64,000 nucleotides of DNA, taken from the NCBI GenBank assembly GCA_021186555.1, contig JAJKFL010000427.1, positions 18,004,505 to 18,068,504 of the forward strand, given 5' to 3'. Below the pieces are notes generated by a model, which was given only the letters and a program-made list of their open reading frames with translations, searched no databases and was not told the origin of the DNA. Origin of the DNA: Reticulitermes speratus. Lineage: Eukaryota > Arthropoda > Insecta > Blattodea > Rhinotermitidae. Position 1 is the first letter of the stretch. Every line of letters starts with the position of its first letter. This document shows, in pieces, positions 55,391 to 64,000 of this stretch. The position numbers and the translations under genes are program-made.

Positions 55391-55434
55391 ACCCCCTGAT
55401 GATGGCAGAATAACTGCGAAATGCGTATTGGGGC
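55391..55434 (+). ncRNA. Hammerhead ribozyme, right arm of foldback 4
   Basis: Plus strand: CCCC pairs with GGGG, CTGATGA, stem II GCAG-AATAA-CTGC (one C lost from the base compared with the left arm), GAAA, ATGCGTAT, triplet ATT. Core intact. Confidence 0.7.
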
Positions 55435-55777
55435 ATCCTTATAATAAAGAAAACAGTGAAAAAACTGTCTTAGTGCATTTGTTGGTACAAATAATTCAAT
55501 TATAAAAAGATGCACGGTGAATATAAAGTGAAAAAAATAGAAGTTTTGAAGGAATGCGAAAAATTCAAAATATCCCTCAAAATAGAGCAGAAAATATTTC
55601 CTGGCAATTAGCAATAATCCATGCGCTACCTACTGCTTCTTTGTTTTGTTTTGGCCAATTCTTTGACAATAATTTGTAATTGAATTTCCTTTTCCTAACC
55701 TCTTTTTTGTAGAAGTTCCTCGGGATATCGATAATTATTTTAGGAGTTTCAACATAGAAAAAATTTGGGAGACACCG

Positions 55778-56487
55778 TCTTAATAGCCTGTCTTAGCACT
55801 TAAACATTGCTACTAACTTGGATATGTTATATTTTTACGTTTAATTTAGCGAGAGTACAGGCTTACGTAGAGTTTTACCATGAATATACTGTTTAAAGCC
55901 GAGGACTTTGGTGATCTCTAGCTGCTAAATATTTATTGAACCTTTAATACCTTACATGTGCACAAACAGCCGAAAAAGCCGTCCTGCTTGTATAGACACT
56001 AACCCTTTATTTGGATGTGTGTAGCACGCCACATGCTTGAGGGTCTGGCAAATTCACTCTTGAGTTCTGAAGAATGTAAAGGGGCCGCTTTGCTAAATTA
56101 TCTTTACGTTCAAGTTTGAACTCTCACGACTTAGGATGCAGCAGCCGCCTCCTGTCAGCCTGCAGCAATGGAAACTGATCTATAGCCCTTGAACCGGATA
56201 TATACGAGTATATGCACAAGGGCTGAGTGTCAAAATGTCGAAGTTCTACTTATGGAAGTTAACTTGAGGGAGAAGTTTAGATTACTTAAGTAATTACTCT
56301 TCCTGAAAATTTCTTCTCTGTCTCTAGCTTCACGCATTAGGTCCTTTTGCCTGGTCTAATTTAGAATTGACTTCGAAAATTACGAATCGCTTAGAAACTG
56401 TGGAGGGCTGTTGGGAGCATATTGAAACATGGCAATTTCTGTACCCACAAGGGACAACACAATGATAAGAAACGCCCACACAACCAT
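55778..56487. other. No recognisable feature
   Basis: I see no coding or repeat signal. Confidence 0.45.
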
Positions 56488-56562
56488 GCAAATAGTGGGA
56501 TTTGAACCAATGATCCCAGTGTCTGAGAGGTCGAAGGCAGTGCTCTCTTAGGTCGCTTGGTA
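56488..56562 (-). mobile_element. tRNA-like SINE head
   Basis: Minus strand: GTTACCAAGCGACCTAAGAG followed by ATTGGTTCAAATCCCAC (B-box GGTTCAAATCC). Arm pairing poor; not a functional tRNA. Confidence 0.45.
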
Positions 56563-57076
56563 ACTGTGAGCAGTATCTTGTTCTGTTACAACCATGAGTA
56601 GGAGAATAAATGCAAAATCGTTTGGTGGTGTATCCTTAAAGAGAATGTGAGAGGATTTCATATTTCTGTCCGTGTCTTCCCACACAACAAATCGAAAACG
56701 ACAGGACAAATATTTAGGAAATGCGATATTACGACATTTCCTAACTTGTGTTTCCTAACATTTCAGTTTTGGCTAAAATCGGACATTTGACTTCTGCGGA
56801 ACGCGTCCACGTGATTTTACATTTCTCGAGCATGACTTGCTAAATATTTATTGGAGCGAAAAATACCCAGTAAAAAAGTTAGAAGAATGAAATTTATTTT
56901 ATGTTTTACACACTTTTCCCCTCCTTCCGGGTTTCGAGGTAATTAGAAGAGAGGGAAAGGGCTACATTTGTTACAATATGCTTATATTTCCTAGCTTGTT
57001 CAGTTACATATTATGATACAGCTTCGAAGATGGCAGAAAATTACGCAATGTATGGATTACATGTGATATATTACCT
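56563..57076. other. No recognisable feature
   Basis: I see no coding or repeat signal. Confidence 0.45.
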
Positions 57077-57388
57077 GGAGCCGGGATAGTGTAGTCAAAA
57101 CAGTAAATACGCATGCGGGCTGGATGACCTGAGTTCGGATTCCGTGCAGGGACAAGAGATGTTTTCTTCTCCAACACCTCCAGACTGGCTGTGGGGCCCA
57201 CCCACTCTCCTGCTTAATGGATGGCATGATACTTGCTCCGGAAGTAATGCGGACGGGACGTGAATTTGACTACTCACTGTTATCTCGTGCCTAGCTTAAG
57301 AATGAATGGATTGTAGGCTTACTTATCTTCCGCCTACATGCCTTCATGGCGTGCGCAGGGACAACTTTACGTTTCTACCTCATATTTT
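57077..57388 (+). mobile_element. SINE family A, full length, diverged
   Basis: Head GAGCCGGGATAGTGTAGTC, B-box-like GAGTTCGGATTCCG, body CCAGACTGGCTGTGGGGCCC, 3' end CCTTCATGGCGTGCGCAGGG and ACTTTACGTTTCTACC. Confidence 0.82.
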
Positions 57389-57439
57389 TCGGGTAATAAA
57401 ATAAAAAGGAAAGAGACAAGCTTTATGCGCAGCAGGGAT

Positions 57440-57665
57440 GGCGGAGATGAACACCCATGAAAAAGTTTGGTGGGAAACAACAGAAGTTAGCATTTGGCGG
57501 AAGACATGATTATCGTATTAACTGTAAATTTATGGTGTGAGGGGTTTGGAGTGGATTCTTCTGGCTTAAGAAAGGGGGCAGTGGCGGTCTCTCTGAGCAC
57601 GGCAATGAAATTTTGAGTGTCATACAAGGCGGGAAATTTCTTGGCTGCCTGCTTGACTTGGTAGT
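57440..57665 (+). mobile_element. LINE 3'-end fragment
   Basis: GTGGCGGTCTCTCTGAGCAC, GGCAATGAAATTTTGAGTG and GGCGGGAAATTTCTTGGCTG follow the LINE tail pattern. No intact frame. Confidence 0.6.
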
Positions 57666-58324
57666 GTAATTATATAAGGCGCTCCTTTGACAAAATACAG
57701 ACAGACAGACAGACAGAGGGGGTCCCAAATTTTGTGATGCATCACACGCCAACAGGTACAAAAAATCAAGCACGACATTCGAAGGCATACTTGTGTTGAA
57801 GCGTTGAAGCAAGTTTTGGAGGACCTCGCATTGTAACGATGTAGAAATGTCGATGGTTTGAGAGGGTAACAGATCACGTCGCGTTATAGGCACGTGATAA
57901 TGAGGGTTCTCACTGGTACTGTCTACACGGGAACTCTGCAAATATAATGTAGCTGTTACGTAGGACGTGTTCCATTTAAAATATTACTGAATAGCTTTAA
58001 GATAACTTGTCGTCATGAAGACCTGACCGACTTCAATGCTTGTGTCTCTGAATATAATTCACTAATAATAAAACTTAAAAAACCTATTAGCAGGGACAGA
58101 CTTTAAGGTTTTATTCCAATTGTTACAAATTACAAATTACAGGTCACAAGTGTGAAACTTGGTTCCTCACGTTAAGGGAATAATGTAACTTGAGAGTTTT
58201 CGAGAATTAGGTGCTGAGGAAGATAATTGGGCCTAAGAGGAAGGAATTGACATACTGGTAAGAACTGCGTACTAAGGAGCTTCAGCGATTTTACTACAAA
58301 CCAAATAGTATTCGAGTTATCAAA
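57666..58324. other. No recognisable feature
   Basis: A short (GACA)n run lies at about 57699-57717; otherwise nothing. Confidence 0.45.
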
Positions 58325-58545
58325 TTGAGGTTAATGAGATGTGCGGGCAGTCTTAGTGCGGAGAAATGAAGGAAAGATTCCACTTGGAAGACCTGGACGT
58401 AGATGGGGATACAATTTACATGCATTCGTCTGGATCATGACAGTGACACGTGCGGGACGGTAGTGGACACCGTAATGAAGTTTCGGTTGCCAACAAGTGC
58501 ATGGAATTTCTTGTTTAGCCGAGGATCTTGGTCTGCGAAGTAGAT
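58325..58545 (+). mobile_element. LINE ORF end, running into TATG repeat
   Basis: A residual frame reads LRLMRCAGSLSAEK, then after a stop and frame changes blocks for GRPGRRWGYNL and VVDTVMKFRLP, then the 3' UTR block (CATGGAATTTCTTG). The TATG microsatellite starts about 45 bp downstream. Confidence 0.7.
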
Positions 58546-58585
58546 AAAAGGGTATGTGTTTGCTTGTATGTACAGTATGTGCGTG

Positions 58586-59108
58586 CGTATGTGTGTATGT
58601 ATGTATGTATGTATGTATTATATATGTAGTATGTATGTAGTATGTATGTATGTATGTATGTATGTATGTATGTATGTGTGTATGTATGTATGTATGTATG
58701 TATGTATGTATGTAGTATGTATGTATGTACGTGGTGAATGTATGTATGTATGTATGTATGAACGCATGTATGTATGTATGTATGTATGTATGTATGTATT
58801 TATATATGTATGTATGTAGTATGTATGTATGTGTGTGTATGTATGTATGTATGTATGTATGTAGTATGTATGTATGTACGTGTGTGAATGTATGTATGTA
58901 TGTATGTACGTGTGTGTATGTTTGTATGTATGTAAGCATGTATGTATGTATGTATGTATGTAGTATGTATGTATGTATGTATGTATGTATGTATGTACGC
59001 ATGTATGTATGTGTATGTAGGCTATGCATGTATGTATCTACTATGTATGTATGTATGTATGTATGTATGCATGTATGTATGTATGTAGTATGTATGTATG
59101 TACGTGTG

Positions 59109-59140
<32 letters not shown>

Positions 59141-59398
59141 CGTGTGTGTATGTATGTATGTATGTGTGTGTATGTATGTATGTATGTACGCATGTATGTA
59201 TGTATGTATGTACGTATGTAGATGTATGTATGTATGTATGTATGTACGTGTGTGTATGTATGTATGTATGTATGTAGTATGTATGTATGTATGTATGTAT
59301 GTATTATGTATGCATGTATGTAAGTGTATGTAGGCTATGCATGTATGTATCTACTATGTATGATATGTATGTATGTATGCATGTATGTATGTGTCTCA
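58586..59398. repeat. (TATG)n microsatellite, about 810 bp
   Basis: Long TATG/ACAT tetranucleotide tract with interruptions such as TAGTATG, TACGTGTG and TACGCATG recurring as larger blocks. The Met-Tyr-Val-Cys and His-Thr-Tyr-Ile reading frames across it are artefacts. Confidence 0.97.
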
Positions 59399-60143
59399 TA
59401 AATACAACACAATGCCTGCCTACTGAAAGGACACACTCTACGCAGTGCATGCATTTCGTTCCATATGAAGCACCCTCTTGTGCGGGTAGCATACTCATTG
59501 ACTTTCAGGAGGCTCTGGCTAGTAAGGACGTGTGTAGGGGGTCTGGATGCAAGAAAACCCAGAGATTTAACCTTGCGTTCCAACTTTAGCCTTTGCAATC
59601 TGGTTTTTTACCTGAGCTCGTGACAACATAAGGGGATTTTTATCTCACATCACATATCGAGTGTGAGAGAAGCATGCGAAGAACTCACTTCTTGTACTAC
59701 AATATATATGTGCACTTGTTTCTCCCCACTGACGTCACACAGGAAACTTATACAGGCTTCCTGAGTCACAATAACATTCACCTTTAACGCGAATAAGCAA
59801 AGAGAAGTACCAGGTCTTCGTCCGGGATGTGGCTTTTCCTTCTCGATGTTACGTCACATACGAGTGATACCAGCGACTTTAATAACGAAGCAATAGCACT
59901 AAAATTGGTACATTAAAATTTATTCATGTAAGTAAAACGTAATAAAAGAAAATAATTTAAGCCTACGGAGAATAAAGTTGTGTCTTATTTTGTTATTAAT
60001 TTTATAATTTTTAATAATTATGTGAGATTTGTGATTATCATCGCGGTGAATATAAAGATTACGGGCTTCTGAAATGTGACACCCATGTAGTTTGGTATAT
60101 GGACACCGATGTTCGCAGAAACATACTGCTTCCCTCTTCAGGT
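59399..60143. other. No recognisable feature
   Basis: I see no coding or repeat signal. Confidence 0.45.
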
Positions 60144-60190
60144 TGTACCTTGTTGATGAGCTAGACGGATTCCTCCGAAACTTTGGTACC
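60144..60190 (+). ncRNA. Degenerate hammerhead, family 2
   Basis: Stem I GTACC/GGTAC (5 bp) is preserved around TTGATGA, a diverged stem II ending in TTCCTCC, and GAAACTTT. Relationship to the 38.1-kb foldback is shown by GAAAC.T.GGTAC..TCTACCA. Core altered, probably inactive. Confidence 0.5.
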
Positions 60191-60411
60191 CTCTACCATA
60201 TTCCAGATCTTCACATCGCATGAAACTACTATTTTAGCTCTAATTGTTAATGGGATAAATTAAAGCATATTTTTAATTTTTCGTGTGAATTCGTTTCTGT
60301 GCTCCGACCGTGTCACTTTAATGAGGAGGAAATATAAGTAAATGAGTTATTTGTTTATGACAATACAAATAATGTAAACGTGAAGCTTCGCTGGAACATG
60401 CAATGTAGTCA

Positions 60412-60638
60412 TTGAGGGGGGGAGAGGTATAACTCAGATCATTCATTCCACCACGGCACTAGAAGGGGATGAGGTAGGCAACCCAAAGCCTCGGCCGCCT
60501 TACCCCCCGGGAAAGACCCGGTATCCGTTGTACGTACACGAGGCTAGGTGGGGTTCGGCGCTGGTCTGGACGGGTACGGAAAAAAATCGCTTCTACTGGA
60601 TTCGATCCCTAGACCTTTCAGCCCTTAGTGAGATAAAG
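60412..60638 (-). mobile_element. SINE family A, head partly lost
   Basis: Minus strand: AGGTATAACTCAGATCATTC, CTCGGCCGCCTTACCCCCCG, GAGGCTAGGTGGGGTTCGGC, B-box inverted GGATTCGATCCC; the A-box side is missing. Confidence 0.8.
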
Positions 60639-61286
60639 ATGATGTGTAGTAGTTTAATTCATTGTTTCTTTTTTTATAATGGCAACTATATTTATAACTG
60701 TTTTTATTTTTCTGTTGAAGAACTATTGGAATACGTGACGTGCTGGAGCAGCATCGCAGTTTGAAGCACGCTTATATGCATCATCGAATGATAGGATGAG
60801 AGGAAACGTTGCTGCCTGTTTACATTTATTGTCGCAGATTATCCGTCAGGAGACTGAGGAAATTTACGGAAAGGCTCAGAATGCCTGTCTGTGGGCAGAG
60901 GTATCCCGAATAAGAAGCAGGAATTCCAACCACTCGAAGGCGATATTCGCTTTTTCCTCTTAGACGAAGTAATGATAAGATATTTATTGAAAAGCCATGA
61001 AGACATTAGCTCTGGAAGTGCAGAAAGGCGGAAAAGTGCGAGACTGTGCTGAAAGAGTACACGGTTTTGGAACGAACATTAACGATCGGCAATATGTCTC
61101 TTCTAAATGTCGTTGGCTTTGGAATACCCTCCTGCCTTCCAGTGATTGAGAACAGCCCTTTCTACTTTCTACAGGGCCCGACACAGTGGGTGCCTCTGCA
61201 GTTTTCTTAAACTGAAGACGGAAACAGATCCACTTTCGGAAATGTTGTATTGCTTCTTGGTTTTTTTTAAACACCCGATAGGACGT
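60639..61286. other. No recognisable feature
   Basis: I see no coding or repeat signal. Confidence 0.45.
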
Positions 61287-61470
61287 GCCATGGCCTAGGC
61301 GGATAGTCGCCGGCCATTCACCGCGGAGGCCCGGTTTGAAACCCAGGCTAATCCATGAGGGACTTGTGGTGGACGATGTGGCATTAGCACAGATTTTCGC
61401 TTGTCATTATCATTCCACCTATGCTCATTTGTCATTCCTTTATCTGCCATCGACTCTATTTAATCTTAGA
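61287..61470 (+). mobile_element. tRNA-derived SINE, separate family
   Basis: Head GTGCCATGGCCTAGGCGGAT (A-box region) and CCCGGTTTGAAACCCAGG (B-box), body TTAGCACAGATTTTCGC and ATCATTCCACCTATGC. The head resembles the inverted one at 15405. Confidence 0.6.
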
Positions 61471-62089
61471 AATTGACACAGTCTTTAAATAACACACTTA
61501 CAAAAAGAATAAACACTAGAAGATGGTCACAGTACAAAAGCCAAGTAACCCTACATGTACAACAGCATCGTCAGAACCAATTAAAACTTACTTCCGCCTC
61601 TTTTCCTGTTCCTTCTTTTATGTTTCCTTTTATTTCTCAGTTTTGTGCCAATTTTTTTGAAATATATTTCATATTGTTTCTATGTTTCTTTCCTCCTCTG
61701 TAATTTAGGTCTATCTCATAAAGTGTTTGCACGCCTTTTTCCTTTGCGTGTCACACCGGGCCGCCTCACAGACAAGTAGGCATGTGCGTTCAACGACGTA
61801 ACTAACGAACTGTAAATGACATAGAACTCATCTCCCTTAATTAAGATGACCAAAGTTTTGTTAGCGGTTCTGATAAGCCTCTTCTGTCCTCCGGACCCAC
61901 ATCTCCCCCCCCCCCCCCCCAATCTTTTCTGTAATCAGCCACTTTTTCAACTTGGATGCCTTCGCCCTCCAAGTAAAGAAATTATGTTCCCCCGAAACTT
62001 GCGCACCCACCTATCGGACTGCACGGTGTTGCAACCCAGAACGAAGTAAATCTGAACCTTATCTACAATCTAGAACAAACATGTTCTTG
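61471..62089. other. Unassigned, with poly(C) tract
   Basis: C-run of about 16 at 61905-61920, likely variable in length. Otherwise nothing. Confidence 0.5.
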
Positions 62090-62650
62090 TCGAAAATTTC
62101 AAAGAACATTTTAGGCTTATTCGCAAAATTGCGCAAAAAGCGACTATTAGTTTCGTCATGTCTGTCTGTCTGTCCGTCCATCCGCATAGAACAACTCGGC
62201 TCACACTGGACGGATTTTCATTAAATTTTTTTTTAGGATTTTCCAAAAAATCTGTCGAGAAAATTCAAGTTTCATTAAAATCTGACAAGAATAACGGTTA
62301 CTTTACATGAAGACCTATGTACATTTATGATATCTCGCTGAATTCGTCTTAGAATTAGGAATGGTTCAGACATAAGTTGTAGAGAAAATCCAAACACATC
62401 CAATGTTCAATAACTTTTTTCTTCTTCAGAAAATCGTGCCTTTTATGAAATAACGTGGAAAAATATGGTACAGCAAGAGTGGCCACAGATGATAATATAA
62501 TATGGCGCATGCGCTTTACATTCCGAATAACCAAGGCTACAGACACACAATCAGAATATGTGACACTTATTGCTTTTCCACGGCAATAATGGTTACGCGA
62601 ACGGGCCCCAATATTACTTTATACGTACGTTGTCTGTCTTGTAAACTTAT
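62090..62650 (+). repeat. Dispersed repeat D1, copy 2
   Basis: Longer copy of the repeat at 670-1030: ACATTTTAGGCTTATTCGC, TTTCGTCATGTCTGTCTGTC, ACACTGGACGGATTTTCATT, and ACGCGAACGGGCCCCAATAT followed by TACGTTGTCTGTCTTGTAAA. Compared with copy 1 it has about 200 extra bp in its middle. No reading frame. Confidence 0.62.
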
Positions 62651-63837
62651 GTAATTTTTTTACTCCGGATTCGGAAGTTGACTGTTTCAAATCTCGACAC
62701 GCAATCCGGCTAGCATGACTGAGGATTATCGTGGGTTTTCTTAGTCCCTACAAACACTCCGGAATGGTACCTTACATGAGGCTAAGTCCGCCCCTTTTCA
62801 CGTCCTTTCCAATTTTACAAACCTTGCTGCGTTTCGACGATGCCGTGTGTTATGACCTGTGTTACTGAGAGTGTCGTTAAAGAAGGCATGAATAAGCATA
62901 CGCTGATCTGAGCCTGAGTGTTAGTTACTAAGTGTGATAATAGTGTTTTCAATTTTCTAGCTCGAACTAATTTCAACGCTCCCTCGTCTCGAGTTTAATA
63001 TGAAAAAAATCTATTTTTTTTGTACTACTCGAAGCTAGTGTATTGCAATTTCTACATAGTTCATAAACAAGTCACAAATCTCTAAAAAAAGACATATTTT
63101 GTTTGGTTGTAGATACTTTGATATGGCTATCTTACTCATAAGAGGCAGCCTGAAGATTAATGAGATATTAGAAGAAAAATACCTGACAGCCTTTGTTAAA
63201 ATGCTATAAGTTTATGCACAACTTTTTAAACATAAACTACGAAACTTTATACATTTTCATGAAGCTAACCGGTGTTAGGACACTGAAGCTGAGCATGATG
63301 CAAAAGGGGAGGAGAAGAATTATGATTTTCCTTGAAATTCCATCGATGACAAGCAAAGCTAGCAAGAAAGTAAGTAAGGAAGGCAGAGAGAGGTTGAAAG
63401 CCATTCCTGTAGGTTTGTGAGTTATTGCTGTGACTTGCAGGAGGGATGTTAGTTGGCTGGCAGGAGACAGGGGTCAGAGGGAGATAAAAAGTTTCCACCG
63501 GGGGAATATAACCACCCCCTCAATCGATATGAATGCCATCAAAATATCGATGGCTATCGAATACCAATGCTTTTAGCGGGGTCAATGTGTGTGTTTATAT
63601 GAAGCGAACACGCTGGGGATAAGGGAAGTCACGTGTGAGCTGCAATAAAATTGTCTTTCTCTTTGCATCTGAGTACGACCTTCCGTATAAAGGTGAGGTG
63701 AGGCGTTCCAACGTACAGGTTACGACTTCTGTTCTTCTGAGAACATTCATAGAACTTTATACTTGAGCAGAAGAATCGACTAAGAAAGTGCATCAAGTTT
63801 AGCCTTACAGAGTAGGAATTGTGTGCAACAAATAGGC
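62651..63837. other. No recognisable feature
   Basis: Three ATCGA-containing near-palindromes cluster at 63520-63560 (ATCGATATG, ATATCGATGG, TATCGAATA). No coding signal. Confidence 0.45.
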
Positions 63838-64000
63838 CTACATAGACATTAAGTTTATATCTCACAGAAAACACTCAATGCCTATTACAAATACAAACCA
63901 TTAATGCTGTTTATGGTAAAGAATCGCTGTTTGTTCTGTGAACCATACGAAACAACTAAGCACCGCTTTGGCAAAACGTGGAGATTTTTTAATATTGCAG
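63838..64000 (+). repeat. Dispersed repeat family C, cut by window end
   Basis: TCTCACAGAAAACACTCAAT, CATTAATGCTGTTTATGG, GAATCGCTGTTTGTTCTGTG, CACCGCTTTGGCAAAACGTG and AATATTGCAG follow the family C order exactly as at 10935. Confidence 0.65.

Larger units (their letters stand above)
54958..55502. mobile_element. Foldback element 4 with two outward hammerheads
   Basis: Arms of 222 bp (54958-55179 and 55281-55502) flank a 101-bp A/T-rich spacer. Outer ends AATTGAATTAATTGTACCAA and complement, then CAAATGCACTAAGAC. The arms are about 96% alike by eye. Each arm bears a hammerhead facing outward. Confidence 0.9.
54886..55777. mobile_element. Decayed hAT-like element split by foldback 4
   Basis: Left end CACTGTTTCCCAAACACGG; right end, read inward, CGGTGTCTCCCAAATTTTTT. 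The internal GGGGTTCCGCGAGAAATCG block near the left end resembles the element at 25827. No intact 8-bp duplication remains. Foldback 4 occupies 54958-55502, so the hAT copy is the older of the two. Confidence 0.6.

Noticed and set aside
58331-59333. Long Met-Tyr-Val-Cys and His-Thr-Tyr-Ile frames of up to 232 residues
   Set aside because: They are pure translations of a TATG microsatellite.

Overview
This is a stretch of animal (eukaryotic) genomic DNA with no convincing host protein-coding exon. No open reading frame has the length, composition or domain content of a cellular gene. The longest ones either lie over tandem repeats whose unit length is a multiple of 3, or over degraded transposon DNA. 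The repeat content fits an insect, most likely a polyneopteran (termite, cockroach or stick-insect grade): several tRNA-derived SINE families, many 5'-truncated LINE 3' ends whose residual reading frame resembles the 'WEDNI.MDL...W..LAQDR..WRALVN.VMNLRVP' tail I associate with those insects, Tc1/mariner-, pogo- and hAT-type DNA transposons, and Penelope-like hammerhead repeats. The lineage is an inference from memory of these families, not a search result.

Layout. 1-7 kb: a dispersed repeat, a truncated SINE with perfect target duplication, LINE tails, a small foldback, a mariner-type MITE, an isolated hammerhead ribozyme arm (5.75 kb) and a 368-bp array with a 38+38+34 higher-order unit. 7-13.6 kb: SINEs, two long foldback elements (8.8-9.4 and 11.2-11.7 kb) whose arms each carry a hammerhead ribozyme, and another ribozyme arm. 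13.6-24 kb: sparse, with SINEs, LINE tails, a 38-bp minisatellite and copies of a dispersed repeat here called family C. 24-30 kb: two short hAT elements with exact 8-bp duplications, a pogo-type MITE, SINEs, and ten copies of a 66-bp minisatellite. 30.8-32.3 kb: sixteen head-to-tail 71-bp copies of a tRNA-like SINE head ending in a SINE with the full body. 33-43.8 kb: SINEs, an almost perfect 290-bp palindrome with two ribozymes, a pogo-type MITE, a LINE reverse-transcriptase-ORF tail, and two deleted Tc1/mariner-like elements 67 bp apart with their terminal inverted repeats. 43.8-58 kb: mostly featureless, with young SINEs and a decayed hAT-like element holding a nested ribozyme foldback. 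58-64 kb: a LINE tail running into about 810 bp of TATG repeat, then SINEs and further repeat copies.

Nothing here works together as an operon-like system. The shared theme is self-propagating RNA-level parts: RNA polymerase III promoter heads (SINEs and the 71-bp array) and self-cleaving ribozyme motifs (ten good copies plus about seven degenerate ones). The best candidates for something under-described are the hammerhead-bearing foldback family, with shared outer ends, variable interiors and self-complementary stem III sequences, and the amplified tRNA-like head array.
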